Position numbers and translations under genes: made by a program. DNA of 64,000 bases, from contig OV050033.1 in NCBI GenBank assembly GCA_920105625.2, forward strand, positions 17,380,001 to 17,444,000, given 5' to 3'. Within the stretch, counting starts at the first letter, position 1. Each line of letters opens with the position of its first letter. This DNA comes from Clusia tigrina (lineage: Eukaryota > Arthropoda > Insecta > Diptera > Clusiidae). Shown here piece after piece: positions 24,679 through 38,420 of the stretch. A model generated the notes under the pieces. The model searched no databases. It had not been told where the DNA came from and saw only the letters and a list, made by a program, of their open reading frames with translations.

Positions 24679-25388
24679 CCCTTTGGAAATTATTGTTTTA
24701 TAGCTTTTTGCAATATTAATTTATTTTCCATATAAAAGCAGTCTTTTGGATTGGTAAATAAAAATTTGTTTATATTACTCATACGCCCAGTGTTCTAGTC
24801 AGGTGTGTCCTTTTTAGTTGTAACCACGGTAATTAAAATTGCAGTTCCACGTTTCAATTGCTTAGTTTGCTTCAAGTTATAATTCAGGTTTTTTGTAAAA
24901 TCTCATGTCGTCAGCTGCGAAAACTCCAAGCACTCATATCGAGGACAGACTGCAAAATACATTTCTTATAAGACATAAACAAAAAGCAATTCAAAGTTTT
25001 TCTTCGGAGCAGGAGCTTACAAATTTATATAGTCATACGAGAACATACATATACACACATTCACTCAAATACGTACATACACACATTCTTAAGTAGTAAG
25101 TGTATATATCCTTTTTTCTCTGTCTGTTTGAGTGCTTCTACAACCATGAGGTTTCATTTGTGTAGTCAGCAAAAACTGCCACTATTGTTTAAAATGCTCC
25201 TTTCCAACAACAAAATAAATTAGCTCGAAGACTTAGATTACTCTAAGTTGCTGCAGATGAGAATAGTTTGGATGAGTATAACTCGGAGGAGTAAATTAAA
25301 GACAATATGATGGCAGCACTGAAAGTAATCCTTACAATGTCACCAGTATTTCAACGGCAAACAACTTCAGATTACTTGCAATCCTTTA
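24679..25388. other. Unassigned sequence
   Basis: AT-rich, with a loose ACATACACACAT-type run near 25040-25085. No gene or mobile element is recognised. Confidence 0.35.
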
Positions 25389-25446
25389 ATATGAGTACAT
25401 AAAGATCCTTGAATATGAGTACATAAAGATCCTTGAATGTGAGTAC
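25389..25446. repeat. 24-bp tandem repeat, 2.4 copies
   Basis: Two identical 24-base units begin ATATGAGTACATAAAGATCC at 25389 and 25413; a third partial unit (ATGTGAGTACC) follows from 25437. Confidence 0.92.
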
Positions 25447-25886
25447 CGCTGATAGCTTAAAAGTTTGATATTACCACAACTTGGTAGAAATAGGACATTT
25501 CTTAATAGTAATAAGGAGTGGGAGTGTAGAGAATGTCATTAACTATAACTCAGATAACTCAGATAAACACCGCTGGGAAAGCATTGGACCTCAGTACCGC
25601 TCCAATGGTTACTGAGAAATCGAAAGTAAGCAGGCAGCATTTTACATGCATCTTTTGAAAATCCAGCGGTCATAGATGTCACTAATAATTAAATCGATTC
25701 TGTGCCCCCCAGATGATGGAGAAGACAAGCCGAGTCTTAGGAGTATATCAGGTGATTCGGTCATCCTTGGGTATTGGCATGAGTTCGTCTGTGAAAGGAC
25801 CTTCACAATAGCGTGGGTTTCAGTATTGAGCACTCTCAATGGATGTAATGTAACTTGACGGCAAGTTGTCGTGTTAGAGATAGCTT
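25447..25886. other. Unassigned sequence
   Basis: Two frames of about 60 codons overlap on opposite strands (25642-25858) without motifs. This stretch sits directly before a LINE tail and may contain more of that element, but no reverse transcriptase or RNase H block can be read. Confidence 0.3.
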
Positions 25887-25920
25887 GTTATGGTCCTTTG
25901 CTCCCCCGGGGACCCATAGG
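25887..25920 (+). mobile_element. LINE 3' tail fragment (same family as 794-911)
   Basis: Frame reads VLCSPGDP then TAG at 25917-25919, followed by GAATTAATTA in place of the TA run. The core TCCTTTGCTCCCCC and CCCATAGGA matches the copies at 794-911 and 1864-1906. The match is short, so confidence is moderate. Confidence 0.6.
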
Positions 25921-26657
25921 AATTAATTACCCTAACTATTAAGTGGTCACGTTCCTCATGACATATCTAATTTTGTTTGTATTTCAGTTACTTTCGAATT
26001 CATTCCAACACATTGCAGAATATAATGCACGATAACTCTGATTACGGCATTTATGACTTGCTATTTATGACTTTCCTTTACAATATTTAACTAATAAATA
26101 TGCTACACTTATTACTAAAAGTGCTTAAGAAATATTTCAAGGACCTCATTAGCTGAACTTGAAAAATATGACTGAAGTCATGCAAAAAAGTGGAAATAAG
26201 TAGAAGAGTGGATTAGGATATATTGTGATTATTATGTACAACTGTGAGGATATGTGACAAAGCAGAAGCACATTCATATATCCTGAAAATATATTACAGA
26301 ATTAAAATGTACCGCACCCTGTTTTCATTGAGATGACATTGAAAATGCTGCAAAAAGCAATTAGCGAAAGTTTTCATTTCTTGCTGGTGTTGTGGTACCA
26401 CCACAATGGCCACTATCGCCGTCGTAATCTGCTAAATAGAGGAGAAATTGTGTTTTTCAGTTTGGTTGCGATTGTGAAACTTAATTCTCTTTTAAAGCGA
26501 AGCAGGCGAGGAGAGTCAGTTTGGCATTTGGGGGAAAAACCAGCTACTCATAAAATCAATACATTTTCTTTTTGAAAGACGCGGTTGCATAAAGAGAAGA
26601 GGATATATGAGGAAGAATTCACTGGGTTGCTGTTAAATTTCTTTTTAATTAAAGGAG
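25921..26657. other. Unassigned AT-rich sequence
   Basis: No gene is supported; the 80-codon plus frame at 26333-26575 has no motif. Confidence 0.35.
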
Positions 26658-26704
26658 TGCAGTTAGTAAACGAAGTAAAGTTGCAGTTAGTAAACGAAGT
26701 AAAG
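26658..26704. repeat. 24-bp direct duplication
   Basis: TGCAGTTAGTAAACGAAGTA begins at 26658 and again 24 bases later; both units end AAAG. Confidence 0.9.
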
Positions 26705-29700
26705 ATATGATAAAAAATTTTCACAACTTTCATTACTAACTACGCGTAGAACAGATCTCCACGGATTGGGTTCTTGTAGAAGCATGATTTTGAAAATCAA
26801 GGGCATTATGGATACCCACTGCCTTAAGGTCCTGCCAATATTTAAATCGAGATACTCTAATATATCTACAATGGAATACACATGAGTCTGTTTCCTTTTG
26901 GTCAGAGTTAGTCCACTCGTTTACCATTTTCAATGGGGAAGGATGTAAAAGCAACTCGAAGAGTGTTTTTGTAAGATTTTTGGATTAAAATTTTTGAATT
27001 GGAAATTGGCCACTTTTAAATTTAAATACAAATAACAGGAAATTCAACAAATCCGTCTTTTATTTTTGAACTTGTACGAGTATTTATAAAATATTTGTGT
27101 ACAACCAGCAAAACACATATTTACGACATAAAAACTTTCACAATCGAAATTTGTGCCAAATTGTCCTGCTTTCATGGCTCACAGACCGTAAAAGTTCAAC
27201 TCTCCCAGCTAAAATACCAATTTTTGCTCGGTTCAATTCGAAAGTTGGAAAAGTTTACACAGACTTCCCACAAATCGTTGCAACTTTTGAACAGTTGCTT
27301 CCTTACCCCATGCACACAGTTCACATTTAATGTGCTCCTGTGTGACTGCAACAGCCACAAATGGGGTTTACGAGGACTCCACACATGAATCACGGCAAAA
27401 GCTGGAGAGAGTGGGTGTGTGTGGATAACTTCTGAGCTGATTTGTTTGCATTTTACATTTCCTCTCAATTTATGCTGCAGTCTCAACATTCATATTTGCA
27501 ATGTAAAGTCAGATGAAGCCATAAGTAAAATGGAAAAGCTGCAAGTCCGTTTATCCTCTGTAGTGCTATGCATTCATCAGAGTTTAGGCAGGACATGTGC
27601 ATAAATGGTAGCTCACTACCACTTGGGGAATTGCTGGAAAACTATGTGTGGAAACTCGTAGCGTTGTGCTTTTTGTAAAGGATACTTTGCAACTGTTTAA
27701 GCTTCGAGTAATTAATTAAGGGTACAGGTGGACCAAAGGTTCAAAGCAGCTTAAGAGGATAATGTGGGCACACGAAAAGTTAAGAGTTCGTGGTCGGCAG
27801 GCAAGTGGAGTGTGGCAATCTCCCAAGTGTTAGTTTGTGGATTCAAAGTTCCACGCATGGAATGAGAGGGAAGCCCAACAAAATCACTGGACACTAAGGT
27901 ACGCTGTTCCCATTTGGGTGTTCTACAAACTTAGTTTTTGTCTGCATAAATTAGTCCTCTTTTGGTTACATTGGAGGTAAGAAGTGGCAGTAAGTAACGT
28001 CACTGATGACGTAGAGTGGCTTCTGACGATGATCTGCAAGATTTTCAAGCTTCTTGTGGTGTATTTTTATTCATCTTCAGTTGATCAACAAAGTTTTAAG
28101 GCTTCTTGTGGTCTATTCTTATTTAGAGTCACTACTAAGTTACATTGGAGGTTTTGAATATGACATGTGAAGATTGCTTAATTCATGCCTTTGTGTAACT
28201 TTACAAATTTCCCAAAGCCCACCAACTAAGTCAAAGGCATCAATTAAGATACTGCACGCATTACCGTCGTATCCTACCTTGTGTGACGTGCTTTCAATTC
28301 ATAAGTGAGTGACAGAGTTTAATGGGAACATTGCTGAGACTTCCCTCTGCCTCCATTTACCCCAACATTTATTTTGCCACAATCTGACACAACAGTCCTA
28401 CACGCATTCCTACACATATCGATGCAATTAATTGTTGCTTTTCAGTGTTGTTGACTTTCCTCTCAAGCGGAACACTCCGCAAATACACCAGCCTCCCGTT
28501 CATTGTGTTGCAGTGTTTATTTTGTGAATATTGATTTTCGTTGTTCTGAATTATTGCTCAAATTGTTTGACTTTTAATACGACAAATCCCTTCCGGCGAG
28601 ATTATTGCACAAACACAGTCGCAAATATATTCACAAAGGGACAAATAGCTGCATTGTGCGGTAAACAGAGTTGAGCCGAGCAGAGCAGAGCACTTTATTG
28701 TATTATTTTCCAATTGGATTTTAATTAAGCACTCGAGTCGCCTGGAGTATGGGAGGCATTTTCCATCATATTTCATTTATGAGCATTCAAAAACGGAACT
28801 TGCGAGCACTACCTGACATTCACATGCCGATAGAGGCACAAATAAATCGAAATTGAATTGGAATTTTTGTATAATTGCGAGTAAATCTGTGCTGCACCAA
28901 AGTTGTTCGGTGGGATGATTGGTTTAAGCCAGAAACTGAACGGAACTGATACTGAAAATGCCATCAATGCCAATTCTCTGGTGCAAATTTTACAAACATC
29001 ACTCATGAAAAAAGATTTCATTCAGACTTCAATTCGCAATGCCCCTCAATGTCGTTTTCCCATCAGCAGCACTCCTCATCCTCAGGTACAGTGAGGAATG
29101 TTATCAATCAGTTGATTTTATTTCCTGCTTTCTTGATGGAATTTCGAAAGGAAATTGAAACTCACCTTCGTGTTCCTGCTTTCGTGTTAAAAAAGCCTGA
29201 GCACTGAAGTGGCAGGCAAGTGCACAGCAGCAGCAGCAGCAAATACGGTATAAATTATTAAGTCAATTGAAAAGCCGGTTGCCTTTTACGCACTTCTGCG
29301 CTGAGCCCACAATAAACACAATGAAGCGTTTGTAAGTGTTTCGTGTCGAACAAATTTCAGGCTTTTTACTTGCCTCCTGAAGCGAACTGCTTCACTTCTC
29401 CGCACGGAGCAGGGGCACGAGGAGATGAAGGCATCCACATTAAATGAATTTAATACAAGAAGGAAATTTCGGGACAAGCTATTAAAGAAAAAAGCGACTT
29501 GGCAGCAAATTTCAAGTGAATAATGAACTCGTCCTCAATTTTATCGATAAGCCTCAAAAACTTTCCCATATTTGCTTAACGTGTGCGTGTGTCCGAGTAC
29601 TCGTATGTGTGCCAAATTGCAGCTTCTTCAAATCAAAAGTTGTACTTCAATACTGAACGCTGGTTCAAGGCAAAATGTGCGCCTGAGAACTGCTTGTCAA

Positions 29701-30912
29701 CTGCCTCAAGATGTATGCCACTTCAAAGTTTTGAGCCACACTTAAACCACAGACAAATGTCCCCCTCATACGCACATATCCTTCCAGCTGCCAGTAGGAT
29801 GAAGTGGCAAAAAAATTGCCTAATTCCAAAGTTTTATTGCTCCTCCAGAGCAGCCATAAAAAGACAGCAATAAAGCATTATTCGCCAAGAATGAAGCAAT
29901 TTCCACGCTTGAGAAGTTAATGCGCGGCATTTTTTACGCTTCATCACACAGCCACGAGTTTAACTGCTGCCTAAAAATGAATTGACATTAAAAGATTAAA
30001 TGTCGAAGCTGTTACAATTAATGGAATTACAGCATATTTTCAGGCGCACATCTGACAAGCACTTCTCTGCGTTGCTACACAAGCTGATATCAGTTGCAGG
30101 ACGTTTATCTTTGGGCTATTAAATCAATCGTACGGGATTCTGTGATGACTGGTTGTGACTCGGAAGCAGAATCGCTTAAAGTGTTTAAAGTTAATAGAAG
30201 ATTGCTATATTGTTAATTATTGTTTAAACAAATTGCCATGCATGTAAATTACTTCAAAACTAAGTTAGGAAACAATATTATTGAGTTATTTGAAACAATC
30301 CAGCGATGAATATGTAAAAGAATACAATGCTACTTTGCACTTTGTAAGGAAGTTCAAATTTGGGAAACATTTATGTATAAAATATGTTGCCACTTATGAC
30401 GAGAAACTCTTCAGGATCAATGGAGTCCGTTCTGAACATAAGGAAAATAGAACAACCACTCGCTATCGCAAATAGCGGTTCGACACATAAAACACGAGAG
30501 AATTCAACATCACATCAGAGAGTATGGAGGAAATTTGGTTTGGGTACTCTCGAAGCAACTCAAAGACCGACAATGATCAGCGGTACAGACCGTTTCTGGA
30601 GTAATATGTGGGTACCAAATTTGAAGCGCTGAATGTGGATTACATACAATCGGATTCGGATCGTAGGGGCGCAAGCTGTCCAAAACCACATAAATGTACT
30701 CCTTATTTGTGCACAGTACTGAATAGGAGATAATAAATGCTTGCAAAAGGATTGCTTAACATTTCCGTTTGTTTTCAATAACTTCTTCTACATTCCACAT
30801 ACAGGATATAATAGAAATATCTGAGAGGAAATTGTAGGAAATTCGTAAATCCAAATCCTTTTCAATGAATGCATGTGCCTGTGCTTAAATGTTCGAATTT
30901 GCACACACCACT
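26705..30912. other. Long unassigned, mostly unique sequence
   Basis: No gene or mobile element is recognised in about 4.2 kb. A CAG run of about five units lies at 29226-29241. Frames of 60-97 codons occur on both strands (for example 27095-27489 and 29583-29873) but overlap each other and show no domain. Interspersed GC-richer segments may be constrained noncoding DNA. Confidence 0.35.
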
Positions 30913-31007
30913 TTTCTCTAATAGGTAGGTAGGTAGGGCAGCCGCATCAACAATAACCAGTGATGCCACTTAGACCACCAGTTGGGTCCGTTGTGATTTC
31001 TCTAATA
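30913..31007 (-). mobile_element. 73-bp LINE 3' tail with perfect 11-bp target-site duplication
   Basis: TTTCTCTAATA occurs at 30913-30923 and again at 30997-31007. Between them lie 73 bases which, on the minus strand, read TCACAACGGACCCAACTGGT, then GGTCTAAGTGGCATCA and finish GGCTGCCCTACCTACCTACC. This is the same plan as the 3' untranslated ends at 9400-9495 and 44638-44732 (GTATCACAA, GGTC-AAG, GCC, CTACCTACC). The target duplication on both sides marks it as a complete insertion of a copy truncated to its last 73 bases, as happens when reverse transcription stops early. The perfect duplication suggests it is recent relative to the other copies. Confidence 0.85.
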
Positions 31008-34000
31008 ACAGGAAGTCACATTTTAACAAGCTTGGGAGAATTCTACTTTCCACACAAATGACCATACCTCCATACCTTCAATAGCTGCACACGAACTTCG
31101 TTTAAGTGATGCGTGTGTGTCCTGCAAAATGTACCAGTAAGGATATTATTTAATTGATATGTGATTAGAGCTGTGGTTAGCTAAAGTGCCATTTAAGTGG
31201 TATTTTGTGGTGACTTGAAATCTGTGGCATATGAAGTAATCGAATATGAAATCAATAAACAGTCTCTACAATCATCAGGTTAAGGATAAGTGACATTATC
31301 TGGACTTAAATCTGTGCTCGTATTTAAAAGTTGTACTTGAAGATATGTGACAATCACACAATAACAGAGATATCTGATAATATGTTGTTACTATCCTGCT
31401 GCGGTGATGAAAGCAGACACAGCAAAAAGCGACAATGGCAGGCAACCTTGAGTGCAGTATCAGCCACACAGATCCACTGGGAAGTCTGCCAAGGAACAAC
31501 TTGAAACCAAACTATGGAAATGAAATGAACTTGTTCAGATTTGTTGGAAAATTCCCACAAAATACTCCTGGTGAAACAATGACAAAAACAACAACCACAA
31601 CCAAAATGTTTTCGTAACTTTCGTTTGCTTTTCTGCTGCTCAAGAATTTACCACAAAAGTTTTAGCGCAGCTTCGAGTCGTCTGAAAACGTTTTCCCAGT
31701 AGCTGCTTCGCAATCCACCTCACACTTCCTTGACATGGCGAAGGAAACATAGCATTTGAATTATAGACTGGAGCTCGATATTAGAGCAACTCGCGAATAA
31801 GCCAGTGGAATTATGCAGTAAAGCTACGCAAAGTTGACACGGGGCGTTCTTGTTCCAAGCGACAATGGCATCGATTACTGAGTTAGTAAAGTAAATACCT
31901 GAATATGGCCGGGATTGGCGTTCGCAGCTATTTAAGTTATTTGCATTATTGGCTGTTTGCCTTTCGGTTGTCGCTCCCAGTGTCCTTGTGCATGGTCACA
32001 TTGAATCCAAATGTAGACGCTTACTCTTTGACGAAAGTGGATAATGAGCATTAATGTGAAACAACTGGATGTTATATGTCAAAATATCATTACGATTGTT
32101 CGAGGCAGGTAATAAATCTATGTTGTATGTTCACATTATGCCAGACAGAAATGGAGAAATTAGGAGCGGGAGGAATTGGAAAAATTATCATAAATGCAGC
32201 CATTAGCAGAGTGTGCTGAACACGCTTATTCTGAGGTGATATAGAGTCTCATTAGTTAGGACAATTGGAGGTGGAAAATCGAATGAATGAGTGACTGCTG
32301 ACAGAAATGGGGGCATTACTATAGGTGTGTCGAACGATTACAATGAAATACCCAAATGAGCGTGGAAAGAGAAAGATATCGAAAAGCATGTGGAAAAATT
32401 GTGTGTAAAGGAAATGCAGGATGAAGCTGACCGGATCCTGCTTTGGAACAATATTTGGTCATATTTTCCAGTGGTGATGTCTGTCAGGAGGACTTTAAAC
32501 AAAGTGTTTATTGTCAATAAATCTACAAAAGATGTCTTCTCAGTTGTCTTCAACATAAATGTCGTCTACAGAGAACTTCAAAATATGATCAAGGAACGAT
32601 TCGCAATTCATTTGCGGGTATACATGAGAAACTAATCAGTTGCGATGAAACTCATATTGAACATAATGGGCCCAGGAGCACGCACAACACAAATTTTTCG
32701 CAGTTGGAAACTCTCAATTGTACCACGAGTAGTTTAGGGATCCCCAAAGGAGAAACTGTGTGGTGTGGAATGAATGCTGCAATGGTGAGTGGGGGCCTGC
32801 TGCCCAAGGAGAATACAATCAATGCCCTCAGAAATCATGTGGAAAATAGAGTGACTTAAAAGATAATCCTTGTGAAATTTCACAAGAAACTCCTAAAAGT
32901 CCACTGAACAGTGTTCGAGTAGCACCACTCACAAATTCCACCATTCCGCATACTCCTTTTGACACCCCACTCCTTGGCCAATAATTTTTATAGTTTAGCA
33001 AAAGCGGCAGCGTGGCAAATCGATAACATCGCACCTTCTCGGCTGACAAATGCAACCAATTACTCTCAGCTCATTCAAGAGCAACAGGTAAGGACAATGT
33101 AAGAAGGTGAAGTAAAGCAAGCAACACATTTAGATTTTCCACATGTTAACTGAAAATAAATCAAACTCTGGAACTGAAAAGTAAAAAACGTGGGCCAATT
33201 TGCAGAGACTGAACTCACTCCTCTGGTGCGGAGCTGGCAACAAACCGTTACTCATACATTGCGTTCAGTTTTACAGTTGATGAATGAAATTGACTGATGC
33301 CGCCATTTACGTGGGGTAAAGTAATTTTTCAGCCTTAGAAGACCGAGCAATTTGGCAAACTAATGCATATTAAAGTTAAGGAACAAAAAGGAAGAATGTT
33401 CATGTACAAAAAGGAGTTCTCAGCATTTTGTTTGAAGCCGTAAACTATTGCCACATGCAGACTCATCAATGCAATTCACTTATGTTTCCACTTTGAAGGG
33501 GAAAGGCATTTCAGCAAAAAACAATGAAGTGCACGTCAAACGTCGCACGCCACGCCGGTAGAATTTTAGCGAGTGCTGCCTTAATTGCATTGCCTTTTGG
33601 CTGTGTGAGCTACTGAAGTTGAGTCCTTGATTTTTTACTGCCACACCACTTTCTTTTGCACTCTTCTGATTCACTCTCATACAATCAAATGAAATGTGTT
33701 TGAGTGGATTTGTGCAACTTGCAACCGAAGACTGAAAGTGGCATAAATGAGACTGCGCAGAGAAAGTATGATTCTAGTTGACAAGTAAATTGGATTGCTT
33801 TAAAGGGAACCATGTGCTTTAAATTCAGGCAAGAGTAATGATATGGTCTTTAAGGTCCTTTAAAGCTACTAACTAATTGCTTATATACTGTGAATAGGAC
33901 AACTGCACAGCTCTGAAAGAGTTAGTTTCATCATATACAATACGATTCCTTAAGTTCTGTATAACTTCACACTCCGTGTGTTGGTCACAATTGTTTCTAT

Positions 34001-34563
34001 TGAATAATCCACCAAATCCACTTCTGTCGGTGTTATATCCGCAAGGCATCACTGAAGTATCTTAAAGTCTCATTAATATGCCTGGAAAGTGAATTTTTAA
34101 TTGCAGCTCCATTGATTTCGAAAGTTCGAGCTAGGAAGATAGTTGACTTTCTAATGAGGAATGCGCAGATGACATCTTGGTGCAATAATATGCCTCCTCC
34201 TCACCATTGAAGGTTGTAGACACAAGTTGTGCCAGTTCATTTGCATCTAATTTCTATTCGATTCCCATTGACATCCGATATAAATATCATATTTCTTTAA
34301 TGACTCAAATCTGGGTTTTTCTGATAACTACACAGGACTATTTTCTTTACAGAAGTGTTCCGGTTTAGGGTCGTGCGTTACCTGCTCTGATCCTACTTTT
34401 AAATTTTATGGGATTTCGGGAATATTTTGCTACTAATTTCTGTGTTGATACTTGTTAGGATTCTAGGTTCACTAGAGCCTTTGTGTTTATGTTCATAATT
34501 CTCAAAATTTCATTGTTTTCTCGCCTGCTGTTTATGATACTCGTGTAGTTGTCATCCATCCAT
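31008..34563. other. Long unassigned, mostly unique sequence
   Basis: No gene is supported. An 81-codon plus frame (32390-32635) preceded by further open sequence in the same frame is mildly coding-like but has no known motif. Other frames overlap on opposite strands. Confidence 0.35.
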
Positions 34564-34835
34564 ATACGAGGTCTGTTCAAAACGTATCGCGAATTTTGAA
34601 TTTTCGCGGGCTACGGATGTTCGATTTTCGATCTTTTTGACAGTTTTTGACAGCTATTGTGCGTGGACGTGTTTTAGCCTGTCTTAGATTTTTGTCTATC
34701 TCCTCAATCGTGCCGTAGCATCGTCCTTTCATGGGCCTTTTCAGTTTCGGGAACAAGAAAAAGTCACAGGGGGCCAGGTCTGGGGAATACGTGTTGTTTT
34801 TGGCCAAAAATTCGGACCTCGTACTCGTATATCTA
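34564..34835 (-). pseudogene. mariner transposase 3' end with terminal inverted repeat
   Basis: On the minus strand the sequence reads NNTYSPDLAPCDFFLFPKLK then RPMKGRCYGTIEEIDKNLRQ. YSPDLAPCDFFLFP is the hallmark of mariner transposases, holding the third catalytic aspartate of the DD34D triad. After about 40 further codons the coding ends and the sequence reaches CGAGGTCTGTTCAAAACGTA (plus strand, from 34566), which has the form of a mariner terminal inverted repeat, next to a TA at 34564-34565. The upstream two thirds of the transposase and the other terminal repeat are missing: past about 34835 the sequence is unrelated. The copy cannot be active. Confidence 0.88.
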
Positions 34836-37800
34836 GACAATGTATCTTCAATAATTTTGTTGCCTCATTGAGCTCTCTTCTTATCCATTGTTGCTGCTGT
34901 TACTATTGCTGCCCGTATCCTGAAACATATTTGAAGCCTAAAGAGATTGAGTATTAACAGTGAATTGTAGCTTCCTCTGATGTTTGGCATACAGCCAGAA
35001 TGTTCTTGTAAGCCAAAAGGCTCTTAATTGCTAGCAAATTAAATAGGATATTATAAGACTACGAAGAAGTCAGCTTGGCTGCAATAAGTAATATTTCTAA
35101 GAGAAACCTACCCAACAAAAGACAGACAAACAAAAGAACCAGAAATAAAAATGGCACAATTTAACTTCGCACTTTGTTTAGCATTTAATTTAAGTATGTT
35201 CATTAAAATCCTTCATTATCTTATTAAAATCCTTATATAACCAGTCAAGTTAAACCGTGCAACCACTTCTCTTTCGGAAAAACTCCTATATGTCACAATT
35301 AATAACTTGAGCGCTTGTAAGCAGTCAAAACTGAAACCTCTTTAAACGCGTCGACAGCGTGAAACAATTGTTCGAGAAATTTCACCACATAGTCCGTTGG
35401 GTTCTTCGCCGTATTTAATTCCGAATTGGCCCCTTAGTTTATTTATTGCAGTCCTTTGGGCTTTTGTGCCACCCAAGCGTATTGTGCAATATGCTGCGGG
35501 TGCGGCGAGTGTACGAGACGCCATTAATACCTCGTTTACGTGTGGTCTTTTGGTCCGCAAATTGAGCACTCAGTGCCGAACAAACCCTTTTCACACTTTG
35601 TCAGTTTGGTGTGGCGTTGTTGCTGCAGAGGGCTTCGTTTAAGTAACGCGCAGAGAGGGTCCGTTGAAAACAGCCGTTTTTGCAGGTCCTCGGGGCATTG
35701 TTTGACATGCATTCTCCCCGTCAGCCACCTAGCTACGCATATTCAGCAGAATTCTGCTGTTTTTGTTATTAAGCATGGAAATTCATTCACGTTTTTGAGC
35801 GTTGATGAACTCGAAAATGAATTGTTTGGTGTTTTATTCTGGCTTTTTTGCGGAATATTTTAAATTTGTTATTTATTTGTTTTACAATTGTTTTTGTTTG
35901 GTGATTTTTGTGATGATATTTCGAATAATTTTCGTTATTTTCTGGGATTGTTTTCGTCGGAAATCATGGCATGATTTTGTCAACTGTGGGACCAATTTAA
36001 AATATGTTCTCTTTACTGTTTTTTTCTAAAGCTCTGAGGACATTTGATCACAGAATCCTGTTGGGCTTAAGTGAAGACCACAGTTACAGAATTTGTATTC
36101 CATCCTGTCGAAATACCTCAATTCGGATAGGAGTGCTCCACTTCATCTCGCTGTCCTTTTGGTCATTCAACTATCTATCTGTGTATACAGTTATCGACAG
36201 CTTGTGCATACTTTAACTAAGGGAACTTCGCCTGACATGGTTGAAAGCGATTAAATACTCGCAGTAATCAACTACTATGGCCGGGATCTTCAACACCAAA
36301 CAGTGTCTCAGTTATTGATTTTCATATGAAAATATTTACTACGCAGCCTTATCCTCACATTTCCAGTTTAAAGCGCTTCCTGTGAAAAATTGCATACGTC
36401 ACACTGACAACAACATCAGTGCTCGCTCCAGAAAAGCATTCACATCAATCACATTTACACTTCATTAACAAGTTCCGACATAATTGCCAAGTTCAGACGT
36501 GGCCCGGAACAACAAGTTTTGTGGTTAGCAACACTGGCGCTGAAAATATTGTGCCACCTCTTTTGGGTCCCTCCTTTTTTCCTGCCACTTAATTCGTTGG
36601 GAAATTAATTTATAAGCTACGCAATAGTTCGGTTTCCGCTCTGAACATACTCGGAGTTATATGCCCAAGCAGAGGGGACATGCCCAGCCAAGCCAGCTGA
36701 AGGTAGGTTTTCCGTTCTCAGTACGCGGCTGTGAGTTTCCTCTGTGTGCGGTGGCAGGAAATTGCGGCAAAATGTTCGCCACGCTGCTGGAAATGGCGTC
36801 ACTGCAAATAACTCTCTTGGCTGAGCAGTACAAAAAGTGGCAGCTAAAATAGTTGTCGGGGAAGGCGTTGAAAGAGTTGTGGTAAATGTTCCTTTGTGTC
36901 TAGTCAGGGAAATACACGATTGGCGGCATTTGTCTGAAGTGGAATACGTAGCAGGGAAATCAGTTTTCAGAAATTGCGTTGCGGTGGTGCAAAATGGTGA
37001 ATGCTGAGAACCACAGCTTATATAGGAAAAGGCTCAATTGGTGTTGTTCGGTTGCTGGGTTTTCAATGGAACTATTCTAAAAATTCCTGTGTAAAATGTG
37101 ACTAAAGTCTGTTTAAGTAGCCTGAAATCCTTAAATAATTAACATAACGTCCCGAAATGGGTGATGAAATGCCAGAGCCGATAGAAGAAGATTCATTTAG
37201 AGGATTTCAATTCTTCCTATTCCTTGTGAGATCCTAAATTTAGAAAAACTTGAACAATTGAAGATGTCTGAGGCATGTTGTCATATGAACTGCCAACTAT
37301 GTACAAGTGTAAAGGATATATCGGTATAGTTGAGATGAAGTTTCAGTTAGAGGGTTTAAATCTCTCCTATTCTCCTCCTCTATTTGAAGCCTGTTTGTTG
37401 ATTTACGTCCAATCGCCTTCTCTAGTTTGTTGATTAACTTCAAAATGAATTTTGGGCTAAAGTATAAGTTTAAATGAGTCCTTCTTTAGTTCATTAGCTG
37501 GAAACTCCTGGGCTCCATGAATCCTCTGTATATTATATATACGAGTATATGTAAATACCAATTTATCAGTATTAGACAACATCTCTTTTCATTTAGAAAC
37601 CCAAATCTTCCACGTACATGAGAAGCAACTACGAACTGTACACTAAGGAGTCACAAGTCTATTGAAAATTTAAGCTTCCTGCTCTTAGGAAATATTTGAA
37701 TAGCAACACGGACTTGAATGATTTAAATCCGTCCCATCCAAGCAAATTATTTGCGTATCTGCTTTATACTGCAAAGGATTAATGACCAAAGGAACTGATT

Positions 37801-38169
37801 ATGCTCCGCGGGTTGGCTCACTCACAAAGTGAAGCTCAGAAGGGTTTGTTGCGTTGTCATTGCGCCGGACCCGACGCATTTAGCATTCATCTTGATTTTA
37901 GTTGGTTTATTGAGGGTTGTTTGTGTAGCCTACGCAGGAGTTGACAGCAGCCCAAACGAGTTGACAACCGCATTCAAGCCGACCTTCCAGCCCACTGTCC
38001 AATGTGCGGCACTGCGTCAAGCCCCTTCGCTTAAGTGAAAACAACACGAAGTGGACATTGAAGTTTTATTTGGCGTGGATACTTCCTTCTGCCTTTTGTG
38101 ACTGAAACTCCACTCTGCCAAACCAAAGCCTTGTTTTTTTTGTGAAGATTATTTTAAAAGGTACCCTTC
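34836..38169. other. Long unassigned sequence
   Basis: No gene is supported. A minus frame of 75 codons at 35342-35569 and overlapping plus frames (35397-35642, 35540-35863) lie in a GC-richer patch; the minus frame could be a relic of a mobile element but no family is recognised. 36650-36860 and 37830-38040 are also GC-richer with no domain. Confidence 0.35.
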
Positions 38170-38420
38170 ACTTTAATGATGACAAATGCGTGCGATGTCC
38201 AAGGGAGATAAAACCTTTTGTCTTTTTACATTGTGAGCAGGACTGCAAAAGGATAATACTAAGAAGTTACGCAAATGTCAAACTAAATAAAGCAAAAAGC
38301 GGAGTGTAATGCGTCTGAGAGCGTGCTTGTGCATTGTGTCAAGGACACTTCCGCACAGCGTGAAGTAAGTTTATACGCAGCTGTGAAGTAACTGCGTCGG
38401 GCTGAGGCCGTGGAGGCGAA
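38170..38420. other. Noncoding block related to 15365-15640
   Basis: Shares ACTTTAATGATGACAAAYGCGTG, then AAAGGATAAT after the same 55-base gap, then GTCAAGGACAC about 80 bases on, and a TGCGTCGGGCTGAGGCCGTG-like stretch, with the block at 15365-15640. Sequence between the anchors is diverged. Confidence 0.5.

Noticed and set aside
35342..35569. 75-codon minus frame as a transposase or host gene
   Set aside because: No recognisable motif in this or neighbouring frames; overlapped by plus frames of similar length.
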